A stretch of 64,000 nucleotides of DNA from an uncultured Arsenicibacter sp. (lineage in GTDB: Bacteria > Bacteroidota > Bacteroidia > Cytophagales > Spirosomataceae). The stretch covers positions 38,436 to 102,435 of the forward strand of contig NZ_CAMFHL010000001.1 of NCBI RefSeq assembly GCF_945952095.1. Reading direction: 5' to 3'. Below the pieces are notes generated by a model, which was given only the letters and a program-made list of their open reading frames with translations, was not told the DNA's origin and searched no databases. Within the stretch, counting starts at the first letter, position 1. The number at the start of each line of letters is the position of its first letter. Of the stretch, positions 8,792-17,255 are shown piece after piece. Both the position numbers and the translations under genes were made by a program.

Positions 8792-9544
8792 TTACACGTT
8801 CGTCGATGTCAGTTTTGCGCCCAGATACTCGCGGTTCAGACGCGCGATGTGATCCAGTGAAATTGACTTAGGACATTCGACTGAGCAGGCGCCCGTAAAT
8901 GAGCAGGCACCAAAGCCTTCTTCATCCATCTGAGCGACCATCTTCTCCGCACGCGCCAGATGTTCCGGTTTACCCTGCGGCAGTACCGCCAGGTGCGAAA
9001 CCTTAGCCGCTACAAACAGCATGGCTGATGCGTTCTTACAAGCCGCTACGCAGGCTCCGCAACCGATACACTGAGCCGCATCCATAGCCTCTTCCGCGAT
9101 TTCGCGTGAAATGGCGATTTCGTTGGCATCCGGTGCGGAACCGGTGTTTACCGATACATAACCACCGGCCTGTACAACGCGGTCAAACGCGGTCCGGTCA
9201 ACGACCAGATCTTTGATAACCGGGAAAGCCCGGGCGCGCCATGGTTCCACCACGATGGTATCCCCATCGCTGAATGAACGCATGTGCAGCTGGCAGGTCG
9301 TAGCGCCGGTCTGCGGACCGTGCGCACGGCCGTTGATGTACATCGAGCACATCCCGCAAATACCCTCGCGGCAGTCGTGGTCGAAGGCAACGGGCTCTTC
9401 GCCTTTGTGCATCAGTTCAACGTTCAGGACGTCAAACATTTCGAGGAATGACATATCCGGTGAAATATTGTCGAGTTTGTACTCAACCATTTTCCCCGCT
9501 GTATTGCTATTTTTCTGTCTCCAGACTTGTAAGTTAATTTTCAT
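8792..9544 (-). CDS. sdhB: succinate dehydrogenase/fumarate reductase iron-sulfur subunit
   Basis: Carries electrons between the flavin subunit and membrane quinone. A 250-residue protein with plant-type [2Fe-2S] ligands (CREGICGMC, later TTC), a [4Fe-4S] motif CIGCGACVAAC, and a third cluster set CSFTGACSVECPK. It is the last gene of sdhCAB and lies 51 bases after sdhA. The set resembles the Bacteroidota/B. subtilis diheme type of complex II with a single membrane subunit. Confidence 0.96.
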   Translation of the reverse strand: MKINLQVWRQKNSNTAGKMVEYKLDNISPDMSFLEMFDVLNVELMHKGEEPVAFDHDCREGICGMCSMYINGRAHGPQTGATTCQLHMRSFSDGDTIVVEPWRARAFPVIKDLVVDRTAFDRVVQAGGYVSVNTGSAPDANEIAISREIAEEAMDAAQCIGCGACVAACKNASAMLFVAAKVSHLAVLPQGKPEHLARAEKMVAQMDEEGFGACSFTGACSVECPKSISLDHIARLNREYLGAKLTSTNV

Positions 9545-9595
9545 GGCTTCTGCGATTAACAGATGGCTACCGTTTCTGATCCGGCAGCCGATAAC

Positions 9596-11533
9596 TTATT
9601 TGTAGCTACGCTGAGTCAGTTTTACGTTTTCGAACACCAGTTCTTCCTTGTGCAATACTTCCGGCTGGTTCTCGCCTTTGTATTCCCAGGCAGCAACATA
9701 GGCAAAGTTGGCGTCGTCGCGCTGGGCTTCACCATCTTCTGTCTGGAATTCTTCACGGAAGTGGCCACCGCATGATTCTTCCCGGTTCAGGGCATCATCA
9801 ACCATCAGTGCACCTAGTTCGATGAAGTCGGCAACGCGGCCGGCCAGCTCAAGCGCCTGGTTCAGTTCGTCGGCATCACCCGTAATCCGGATATTTGACC
9901 AGAACTCTTTGCGCAGCTCCTGAATCAGACCTTTCGCTTTTTTCAGTCCTTCGGCGTTCCGCGACATACCGCAGTAATCCCACATGATAAGGCCCAGTTC
10001 GCGGTGAATTTCTTCAGCCGTTTTCTTGCCTTTCAGCGACATCAGGTGTTTAATCTGATCGTTAACCGCAGCTTCAGCCTGCTTAAAGGCAGGGTGGTCG
10101 GCCGGCAGTTTATCAGACGGACCGATTGTGGCCAGGTAATCACCGATTGTGTAAGGGATTACGAAGTACCCGTCGGCGAGGCCCTGCATCAGCGCCGAAG
10201 CACCGAGGCGGTTGGCACCGTGATCCGAGAAATTCGCTTCGCCCAGGGCGTAGCAACCTGGTACAGTCGTCATCAGGTTATAATCAACCCACAGACCACC
10301 CATTGTATAGTGAACCGCCGGATAAATCATCATCGGGGTTTCATACGGATTGTCGTCGGTGATCTTTTCGTACATTTCGAAAAGGTTACCGTATTTGGCT
10401 TCAATCGTTTTCTTACCGTCACGCTTGATCGCGTCAGCGAAATCAAGGAATACGGCCAGACCGGTTGAAGCAACCCCGCGGTTTTCGTCACATACGTATT
10501 TTGCGTTCCGGGAAGCCACATCACGAGGCACAAGGTTACCGAATGACGGATAACGGCGCTCCAGGAAGTAGTCACGGTCTTCTTCTTTAATCGCACTTGG
10601 CTTCAACTGGCCTTTACGTACTTTCTCGGCCATTTCTACCGTTTTCGGCACCCATACGCGGCCGTCATTACGCAGCGACTCCGACATCAGCGTCAGCTTC
10701 GACTGGTAATTCCCTTTCACCGGAATACAGGTCGGGTGAATCTGCGTGAAGCAAGGATTGCCGAACAACGCACCTTTTTTGTGTGCGCGCCATGCCGCCG
10801 TTACGTTCGAACCCATCGCGTTGGTCGACAGATAGAATACGTTACCGTAGCCACCTGTACACAGCAACACGGCGTGGCCCGAGTGCGATTCAATTTTACC
10901 CGTTACGAGGTTCCGTGTAATGATACCCCGTGCCTTACCGCCCTCAACCACCAGGTCAAGCATTTCAGAACGGGTGTACAGTTTCACCTTACCGGTTGCC
11001 ACCTGACGGCTCAGCGCCGAGTAAGCACCCAGCAGCAGCTGCTGTCCGGTCTGACCACGGGCATAGAACGTACGCGATACCTGCGCGCCGCCGAATGAAC
11101 GGTTTGACAGCAGTCCGCCGTACTCCCGCGCAAACGGAACACCCTGCGCCACACACTGGTCAATAATATTTACGCTGACCTCAGCCAGCCGGTGAACGTT
11201 GGCCTCACGCGCCCGGTAGTCACCACCTTTAACGGTGTCATAAAATAACCGGTAAACGCTGTCACCATCATTCTGATAGTTTTTAGCGGCATTGATACCA
11301 CCCTGCGCCGCGATAGAGTGCGCCCGGCGCGGACTATCCTGGAAGCAGAATGCTTTTACATTGTAGCCAAGCTCGGCCAGAGAGGCTGCCGCAGAAGCAC
11401 CTGCCAGACCCGTACCGACTACAATGATTTCATATTTACGTTTGTTAGCCGGGTTAACCAGCTTCAGACCGAACTTGTGCCGTGCCCATTTTTCGGCGAG
11501 CGGCCCTTCAGGAATTTTTGACTCCAGTTTCAT
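9596..11533 (-). CDS. sdhA: succinate dehydrogenase/fumarate reductase flavoprotein subunit
   Basis: Oxidises succinate to fumarate (or the reverse) with covalent FAD. YEIIVVGTGLAGASAAASLAE is the FAD Rossmann motif; HSIAAQGGINAAKNYQNDGD has the FAD-linking histidine region; HPTCIP and RNDGRVWVP line the active site; LGEANFSDHGANRLGASAL is the C-terminal FAD motif. I chose the ATG at 11533 (MKLESKIPEGPLAEKW). The frame stays open to 11569, but those 12 extra codons do not fit family N-termini. Length is then 645 residues, typical of this diheme class. Confidence 0.96.
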   Translation of the reverse strand: MKLESKIPEGPLAEKWARHKFGLKLVNPANKRKYEIIVVGTGLAGASAAASLAELGYNVKAFCFQDSPRRAHSIAAQGGINAAKNYQNDGDSVYRLFYDTVKGGDYRAREANVHRLAEVSVNIIDQCVAQGVPFAREYGGLLSNRSFGGAQVSRTFYARGQTGQQLLLGAYSALSRQVATGKVKLYTRSEMLDLVVEGGKARGIITRNLVTGKIESHSGHAVLLCTGGYGNVFYLSTNAMGSNVTAAWRAHKKGALFGNPCFTQIHPTCIPVKGNYQSKLTLMSESLRNDGRVWVPKTVEMAEKVRKGQLKPSAIKEEDRDYFLERRYPSFGNLVPRDVASRNAKYVCDENRGVASTGLAVFLDFADAIKRDGKKTIEAKYGNLFEMYEKITDDNPYETPMMIYPAVHYTMGGLWVDYNLMTTVPGCYALGEANFSDHGANRLGASALMQGLADGYFVIPYTIGDYLATIGPSDKLPADHPAFKQAEAAVNDQIKHLMSLKGKKTAEEIHRELGLIMWDYCGMSRNAEGLKKAKGLIQELRKEFWSNIRITGDADELNQALELAGRVADFIELGALMVDDALNREESCGGHFREEFQTEDGEAQRDDANFAYVAAWEYKGENQPEVLHKEELVFENVKLTQRSYK

Positions 11534-11584
11534 AAAGCTAATGAGTGAATTAGCGATTGAGTGATACACCCAATCATTCCTGCA

Positions 11585-12280
11585 TTAAATAATCCCGTTA
11601 ACTTTTAAATACATGTAAATTGGCATCACGGCAAACAAGGCCGGAATCACAATAGCGAACACGAATGTGCCCAGGAACTCAATCAGCGGTGTGTATTTCT
11701 TGTGGCGGACACCCAGTGTCTGGAAACCGCTTTTGAAACCATGCACCAGGTGATAGCCCAATGCAATCATGCACACAACGTAAACCGCCACGTACCACAG
11801 CTGCGAAAACGCGGCTACGACAACCGTGTACAGGTCCTTGTATTCCTTACCATCATACTCGGCCATCGGTACACTGCCAAAGTGCATTTCGAACCAGAAC
11901 GTACGCATGTGCAGCACGATAAAAATCAGCAGCACAGTACCCAGTACACCCATGTTACGCGACGACCACGGACTGTTTGCTTCCGGCTTCGCGTAGGCAT
12001 ACTTCACCGGACGTGAATCCTGGTTATGGCGCGTCAGAATCAGCGCCATCGAAGCATGAACAATGATAGAGGTGTACAACAGATACGAAACGGTAATGAT
12101 CAGCGGATTGTGCGTCATGAAATACGTATATTCATTGAACGCGCGACCGCCATCACCCTTAAACAACTGGAGGTTACCTGCCATGTGAACGACCAGGAAC
12201 GAACATAAAAATAACCCCGTCAGCGACATAATAACCTTGCGACCAAGGGAGCTTGAAAGCGTTTGTGTTACCCAAGACAT
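11585..12280 (-). CDS. sdhC: succinate dehydrogenase cytochrome b subunit (single membrane anchor)
   Basis: The membrane anchor of complex II, binding two b-haems and quinone. Five predicted membrane helices with histidines in VVHMAGNLQLF, SIIVHASMALI, IFIVLHMRTFWF and GYHLVHGFKSGFQTLG, the expected positions for diheme ligation. I start at 12280 (MSWVTQTLSSSLGRK) rather than 12334, because the family begins close to the first helix. First gene of the sdhCAB operon; sdhA follows after 51 bases when its chosen start is used. Confidence 0.93.
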   Translation of the reverse strand: MSWVTQTLSSSLGRKVIMSLTGLFLCSFLVVHMAGNLQLFKGDGGRAFNEYTYFMTHNPLIITVSYLLYTSIIVHASMALILTRHNQDSRPVKYAYAKPEANSPWSSRNMGVLGTVLLIFIVLHMRTFWFEMHFGSVPMAEYDGKEYKDLYTVVVAAFSQLWYVAVYVVCMIALGYHLVHGFKSGFQTLGVRHKKYTPLIEFLGTFVFAIVIPALFAVMPIYMYLKVNGII

Positions 12281-12366
12281 ACGGCGTAAAGCACAGTTTA
12301 TACGGAAAAAGTTTGTAATTAATCCTTCAGGCAACTCCTTCAGGTTGACTACCTATACAGGCGTGC

Positions 12367-12397
12367 CAAAACTAAAGCACAAACCCGATGCATCCAA
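12367..12397 (-). promoter_or_regulatory. probable sdhCAB promoter
   Basis: Read on the minus strand: TTG (12397-12395), 20 bases, TAGTTTTG (12374-12367). It fits the Bacteroidota promoter and predicts a leader of about 80 bases before sdhC. Confidence 0.6.
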
Positions 12398-12619
12398 CTT
12401 TCTATGCTTATTTTAGCAATTATGAGCACTTATTTGAAATTGGTACAAACAGTTGCCGGAAACTAAACGGCTAACCGTACGTTCATTTTTTTTGTTTAAC
12501 AATCAACCAAAAATCTTAAACAAATTTCACCGGCATCGCTAACTTTTTAACGTTAGACACCAAAAACTAGTTACACAAAACACAGGATTGGTTACTATTT
12601 ATGGTGAATCGCCGCTGCT
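12398..12619. other. AT-rich spacer between sdhC and fabD
   Basis: The divergent gap (12281-12719) holds the two promoters listed separately. The part between them is AT-rich with poly-T and poly-A runs. I see no gene, RNA or repeat in it. Confidence 0.6.
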
Positions 12620-12651
12620 TTTGGATTAGTTTTTGAATCCCTCTTATTTTG
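12620..12651 (+). promoter_or_regulatory. probable fabD promoter
   Basis: TTTG at 12620-12623, 21 bases, then TATTTTG at 12645-12651, one base short of the full TAnnTTTG box. It lies about 70 bases before the chosen fabD start. Confidence 0.5.
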
Positions 12652-12719
12652 TACTGTCTCTTTGCATTACATGCTGCTGATTCATGGCATGGATGCATGC
12701 ATTTTACCTCAATCCAAGT

Positions 12720-13601
12720 ATGAAAGCATACGTTTTTCCGGGTCAGGGTTCTCAGTTTAAGGGAATGGGCCAGGACTTATATCAGAATTCCGAAAAAGCC
12801 CGTCAACTGTTCGACCAGGCTGACGAGATCCTTGGTTTCAGCCTCACGAAAGTCATGTTTGAGGGCACAGACGAAGAACTGAAACAAACGAACGTGACCC
12901 AACCGGCGATCTTTCTTCATTCAGTTGCCCTGGCACTGACGACAGATTCCTTCGATGCGCAGATGGTTGCGGGTCATTCACTGGGCGAATTTTCGGCGCT
13001 GGTAGCCGCGGGTGCGCTCTCGTTTGAAGACGGCCTGAAACTGGTAGCGCAGCGGGCAGCGGCCATGCAGAAAGCCTGTGAGCTTCAGCCCTCGACTATG
13101 GCCGCCGTGCTGGGTCTGGCAGACGACAAAATTGAAGCGATCTGTGCAGAGGTTGCTGCCACAGGTGAGGTAGTCGTTCCGGCAAACTTCAACTGCCCCG
13201 GACAGGTCGTTATTTCGGGTAGTCTGGAAGGTGTCCGGATTGCGGGTGAGAAACTGAAGGAGGCCGGTGCAAAACGCGTATTGCCGTTACAGGTAGGCGG
13301 TGCTTTTCACTCACCACTGATGGAGCCGGCCCGCGAAGAACTGGCTAAAGCCATTGCCGGAACAGCCTTCAGCCAGCCTGAATGCCCGATTTACCAGAAC
13401 GTCAACGCACTGCCCTCGACGGACGTAGAAACGATCAAAGCCAACCTGATTGCCCAGCTGACAGCTCCTGTACGCTGGACACAATCTGTAGAAGCCATGG
13501 TAGCCGATGGCGCAACACAGTTCATCGAATGCGGTCCTGGTAAAGTGTTGCAGGGTCTGGTAAAGAAAATTTCGCCGGCAGCTGAAACCGCCGGAATTTA
13601 A
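12720..13601 (+). CDS. fabD: malonyl-CoA:ACP transacylase
   Basis: Loads malonyl groups onto acyl carrier protein for fatty acid synthesis. MKAYVFPGQGSQFKGMG is the normal N-terminus, so I start at 12720 and not at the in-frame ATG at 12684. The nucleophile serine lies in VAGHSLGEFSALVAAGAL. AFHSPLM carries the catalytic histidine, and QFIECGPGKVLQGLVKKI is the family C-terminus. Length 293 is normal. It stands alone, with tRNA-Gln 132 bases downstream. Confidence 0.96.
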   Translation: MKAYVFPGQGSQFKGMGQDLYQNSEKARQLFDQADEILGFSLTKVMFEGTDEELKQTNVTQPAIFLHSVALALTTDSFDAQMVAGHSLGEFSALVAAGALSFEDGLKLVAQRAAAMQKACELQPSTMAAVLGLADDKIEAICAEVAATGEVVVPANFNCPGQVVISGSLEGVRIAGEKLKEAGAKRVLPLQVGGAFHSPLMEPAREELAKAIAGTAFSQPECPIYQNVNALPSTDVETIKANLIAQLTAPVRWTQSVEAMVADGATQFIECGPGKVLQGLVKKISPAAETAGI

Positions 13602-13684
13602 TTTTTTTCGACCAATAAGACTTTTGTTATCAATTTGTTAAGCTCAGCAATCCGGTTGAAAACACTTTTTTTTCAGCCGGATTC

Positions 13685-13716
13685 TTGACAATTCATAAAA
13701 AAGTACATTATCTTTG
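13685..13716 (+). promoter_or_regulatory. tRNA-Gln promoter
   Basis: TTGACA at 13685, 21 bases after its TTG, TATCTTTG at 13709-13716, a perfect TAnnTTTG box. It lies 17 bases before the tRNA and fits a start just upstream of the mature 5' end. Confidence 0.8.
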
Positions 13717-13733
13717 CACTCGCAATTCAGGAT

Positions 13734-13807
13734 TGCCCGATCGTCTAAGGGTAGGACGACAGATTTTGGTTCTGTTTGTGGAGGTTCGAATCCTTCTCGG
13801 GCAACCA
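13734..13807 (+). tRNA. tRNA-Gln (anticodon TTG)
   Basis: Acceptor arm TGCCCGA pairs with TCGGGCA, followed by discriminator A and an encoded CCA. D arm CGTCTAAGGGTAGGACG. The anticodon stem ACAGA/TCTGT encloses TTTTGGT, giving anticodon TTG. The T arm contains GGTTCGAATCC. Confidence 0.97.
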
Positions 13808-13815
13808 ACCCAGCT

Positions 13816-13851
13816 AAAAAGCCCGCAAGCTAACGCTTGCGGGCTTTTTGC
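13816..13851 (+). terminator. tRNA-Gln terminator
   Basis: AAAAAGCCCGCAAGC, short loop, GCTTGCGGGCTTTTTG. A strong stem with a T-run eight bases after the tRNA CCA. Confidence 0.9.
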
Positions 13852-14380
13852 GTTTCATACCAGTCATGATTCCTGTCATACCTACCTGGCAACACTTTGT
13901 ATACGACTTTCCGAATCTGAATCGTTATTCTTTTAGCTTGTAACTCTTGCAAAAAGTAGCTGTACACAGACGGTAGCTCCCTAAAATTTAATTATGTCAA
14001 CAAAAAATTCAGCAATTTCTTCTGTCAGAGCGCAATCTTAGTCCTGCTGAACCGAAAAGAGCGACAGGCGGCAGCTCTTACCATATCAATTATCTGTATT
14101 TCAGACAATTAATAATATGGACGAAAGTGTAAACTATTGTTATATATTCTTTAATTCCTGCTGAAATCAGGCCGAAACTGTATCCGTTTCCAACCTTACT
14201 GCCATTTTTTTTTTACTTTTTTGTTACCTTTTTTCAAAACATAAGTCTCATGTAATATCTGCTGAGTTTGGAAATAGCGGCAACGTATTTAAAACGGCCT
14301 AAAGCATTCATTACCAAAAGAGTTAATGTACTATTTACCTCCAGGCAGTAGTCTCACCCACTAAACTAATTTTTTGAGCT
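13852..14380. other. 530-base AT-rich gap before the TetR gene
   Basis: Several homopolymer T runs near 14200-14240, and no open frame with gene-like composition. I see no clear promoter box, repeat or RNA fold here. Leader or regulatory sequence for the following regulator is possible but not shown. Confidence 0.5.
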
Positions 14381-15049
14381 ATGGAAAAGATCCGTAGAAA
14401 CCGAACCAAAACGATTCAGCGTATTGTAGAAGCCCTTGAAGAAGTAATCACTGAAAGAGGTCTTGAAGGAGTTGGCGTTAATCGGGTTGCAGAAAAAGCA
14501 GGTGTAAGCAAAGTACTTATTTACAGGTACTTCGGAGGTCTTGATGGATTACTGGAATACTATGTAAAGATGGGTAAGCTTTATCCGACATTTACTCCCG
14601 CCGTACTGGAGCAAATCCGCCCGCTGAACCAGTCTGACCTCGCAAGGATCTGGTATCGCCAGGTAACCCAGACCTATCGTACGTTCCGGACCTTTAAGGC
14701 CGGCCGTGAAATGCTGAAAGCAACTGTTCTCGAAGGCGATGTAACAGCAGACATCATCAGCAAGGCCCAGGACGAGGAACTTGTACGTCTTGTTGATCAG
14801 CTTTCTTTCGTAAAAGGAGCCGATGTACATGCCATCTCGGCAATTATGCTGAGCGCCATGTCACACATGACTTTACTGGCCCAGAACAATCGTACCATGA
14901 TCGGTATCGATCTGCGCAGCGAAGAAGGCTGGAAACGTATTGAAGAGGCCGTCAAAGTAATTTACATTGCTCTTAATAAAGTAGCCGCTCAGTCGAAAGA
15001 AACAACCGTTGAGTTGCAGACGTCAGCGACTCCGGTTGCCCTATGGTAA
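14381..15049 (+). CDS. TetR/AcrR-family transcriptional regulator
   Basis: A 222-residue protein. The N-terminal DNA-binding helix-turn-helix spans about residues 8-55, with GVNRVAEKAGVSKVLIYRYFG as the recognition part. The rest is helical, as in TetR ligand domains, and shows no family I can name. It stands alone after a long gap and ends just before a 16-base-pair stem. No TetR-style palindrome is visible in its own upstream region, so its targets are unknown. Confidence 0.88.
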   Translation: MEKIRRNRTKTIQRIVEALEEVITERGLEGVGVNRVAEKAGVSKVLIYRYFGGLDGLLEYYVKMGKLYPTFTPAVLEQIRPLNQSDLARIWYRQVTQTYRTFRTFKAGREMLKATVLEGDVTADIISKAQDEELVRLVDQLSFVKGADVHAISAIMLSAMSHMTLLAQNNRTMIGIDLRSEEGWKRIEEAVKVIYIALNKVAAQSKETTVELQTSATPVALW

Positions 15050-15059
15050 GCAGATGCGT

Positions 15060-15111
15060 CCATGAGTAGTTAGTCATTCCCTTCAAACAGCCATCGACTA
15101 ACTACTCATGG
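15060..15111. terminator. perfect 16-bp stem between convergent genes
   Basis: CCATGAGTAGTTAGTC (15060-15075) is an exact inverted copy of 15096-15111, with a 20-base loop. It lies between the stops of the TetR and GH65-like genes. It has no T-run, so it may be a bidirectional RNA end-protecting stem or an interspersed repeat rather than a classical terminator. Confidence 0.55.
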
Positions 15112-15119
15112 CTGCACAA

Positions 15120-17162
15120 TCAGTTTAGGTTCACGGTTTTCTTCTCCGTACCAACGCCTTTAATGGTCAGGCTCTGCCATTTTGCCGGCAGACGCGTTTT
15201 CAGCTGTACAATACCGGCATCCGTAATATCAAGCCCGCCGAAACCGCTTAAAACGGCCTGTAGCATACCACCGGCCCCTGTAGCGAAATAAGGGTTAGTG
15301 CCGCCGGCAGTCTCGGCCATCACTCTGAACGGGGGTACTTCGTTTGGTTTATAGCTTTTCAAAAACCAGTTGTAGGCCTTATCCGGTTCGCCTAAACGTG
15401 CGTGCAGCGTTGCCAGCACTGACCAGCCCATCGCCGGTCCCTCAGGCGAGTACCGAGGGCCATAGTAGGCTAAATCCTTTTTTGCCTGTGCCTCCGTCGC
15501 AACAACCTTCAGCGGATACGCCAGCAGGTTCACATCGGCCTGTTTGATCATGACGCCGTCGTACGTACGGTTTTCCTTTGTAACTCCATCCGGAAACGTC
15601 AGGATCACTATGTTATCCGCCACGCGCTGCCACTGCGGGTCAGGCGCTATACCCAATTCTCTTGCCGCCTGAACAGCATATTGCAGTGACGTTTTTGCCA
15701 TTCCGTTAGTAAACGCATTATCGTCAATATTTTCCTGCCACTCATTGGCCCCGATTACGTTATTGATATGCAGCTTCCCATCAGCCCCCGGCTCAACGCG
15801 GCTGACCCAGAAATCAGCCACTTCCCGCAGCATAGGATACCCTCTGGTCCGTAGCCACTCCTTATCTTTTGTGACCTGGTAATACTTCCAGAACGCCCAG
15901 CCGACGCAACCGGTTATGTGGTGCTGAAACGGACCGGTCAGTGCCCAGACCGGCGTTGCTTCCTGGCCGTCAGCATCCGACTCCCACGGAAACATAACAC
16001 CTTTATAACCGTGGCTGAAGGCATTCTGCCGCGCCATTGCCATCCGTTCGAACCGATATTCCAGTATCGATTTCGCCATTTCCGGCTTCAGTAACAGAAT
16101 TGCCGGATACATCCATAATTCGGTATCCCAGAAAACGTGGCCGTTATACCCCAGCCCCGACAAACCCATCGGCGATAGGCTGTAAGATGCTCCTTCGCGG
16201 ACGAATGAATATAAATGGTATAATGCCGACCGCACAGCCTGTTGGGCGTCGTCGTCGCCGCTGATGACGATATCGCTCTGCCAGAGCTTTTCCCACCCGG
16301 CCTCGTGGCGTTGCAACAGCCGCTGCGTGCGCTCCAGGGCCGCAAAAATGGTGAGCCGTTCGGCTTCGTTATGCGGGTCGGCGGTATGCGCCGTTGATGA
16401 CACCGAGCCAACGACACTGAAGCGATAGGTTTCACCGGCTTTCAGCCGCTTTTTAAATTTGGCCAGGTGCATGTTGTAATCCCAGTCTTCGTGCAACACG
16501 TCGGGTTCCTGACCGTGAGGTTCGTCAAATATAAAACTGGTCGATGCGGCTACGGTATGCCGGCCGGTCGGGCTTTTTGCCACCGATGTGAGCAGCCGGA
16601 TTGTAACGTGGGACCGGTCGATTTCGGCGTAAAAGTTTTTTACATCTTTCAGGTTTTCCGGCGACTCAATGACACTCATCGGACTGATTTCACAGTCTTT
16701 CTTTGCCGTAATCTCAACCATCGACAGGGTTGAGAACGGCAGATGCCGCAATGCCATAACCGTCTGCCGGACACTTACTTTATCCTGTGCATCGAATGAA
16801 GTTACCAGGGCCGCTTTTTTCATGTCCAGCACCTGCCGGTAGTTTTTCATATCGGCTGCACTGACCCGCCGTCCGTCAACATCCAGATTCATGTTGACAA
16901 AGTTGAACACCTTCAGAATGTTGGAGACACGCCCCCGGCCATAGGTATCAAACGCTCCGTTCAGAACCACATCCTTTACCTTCATCGGTTCGGGCGACGA
17001 TACCAGCCCGACCATGCCATTGGCAACCGTGATCCCGTAATAACGGGCGGGATTAATGTCTTTAGCTTCAATTTGCCACGCCGGATCAACGGCCTGCCCG
17101 TGGCCGGAATACCCTGAAAAGAAAGCCAGCCCAATGGCCAGCATTATGTATACCCGTTTCAT
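15120..17162 (-). CDS. secreted glycoside hydrolase, GH65-like
   Basis: A 680-residue protein with a signal peptide (MKRVYIMLAIGLAFFSGYSG, cleaved near GHGQA). An N-terminal beta-sandwich is followed by the (alpha/alpha)6 barrel. HVFWDTELWMYPAILL is the GH65 substrate-binding signature. Glu in GANEWQENIDDNAFTN fits the catalytic acid of the family. GH65 enzymes act on alpha-glucosides such as trehalose, kojibiose or glucosyl-galactose, by hydrolysis or phosphorolysis. A periplasmic location makes hydrolysis more likely. The ATG at 17162 is used because the preceding in-frame codon is TTG. It lies 93 bases downstream of the CotH gene on the same strand. Confidence 0.85.
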   Translation of the reverse strand: MKRVYIMLAIGLAFFSGYSGHGQAVDPAWQIEAKDINPARYYGITVANGMVGLVSSPEPMKVKDVVLNGAFDTYGRGRVSNILKVFNFVNMNLDVDGRRVSAADMKNYRQVLDMKKAALVTSFDAQDKVSVRQTVMALRHLPFSTLSMVEITAKKDCEISPMSVIESPENLKDVKNFYAEIDRSHVTIRLLTSVAKSPTGRHTVAASTSFIFDEPHGQEPDVLHEDWDYNMHLAKFKKRLKAGETYRFSVVGSVSSTAHTADPHNEAERLTIFAALERTQRLLQRHEAGWEKLWQSDIVISGDDDAQQAVRSALYHLYSFVREGASYSLSPMGLSGLGYNGHVFWDTELWMYPAILLLKPEMAKSILEYRFERMAMARQNAFSHGYKGVMFPWESDADGQEATPVWALTGPFQHHITGCVGWAFWKYYQVTKDKEWLRTRGYPMLREVADFWVSRVEPGADGKLHINNVIGANEWQENIDDNAFTNGMAKTSLQYAVQAARELGIAPDPQWQRVADNIVILTFPDGVTKENRTYDGVMIKQADVNLLAYPLKVVATEAQAKKDLAYYGPRYSPEGPAMGWSVLATLHARLGEPDKAYNWFLKSYKPNEVPPFRVMAETAGGTNPYFATGAGGMLQAVLSGFGGLDITDAGIVQLKTRLPAKWQSLTIKGVGTEKKTVNLN

Positions 17163-17168
17163 CAAGAT

Positions 17169-17231
17169 AGAAGATTGTTAAGTACGCTACCTTGCTAAAA
17201 TAGGACTAAAAACAGAGAAGATTGTTAAGTA
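17169..17231. repeat. 16-bp direct repeat upstream of the GH65-like gene
   Basis: AGAAGATTGTTAAGTA occurs at 17169-17184 and again at 17216-17231, 47 bases apart, within the 93-base gap. It could be a regulator site pair or the trace of a small duplication. Confidence 0.6.
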
Positions 17232-17255
17232 TCGATTAAACAACGCAGATCATTG

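Noticed and set aside
14381..15049. TetR-family protein as regulator of the GTATGCAWGCATAC operators
   Set aside because: Possible, but its own upstream region has no such palindrome and nothing links it to the two sites.
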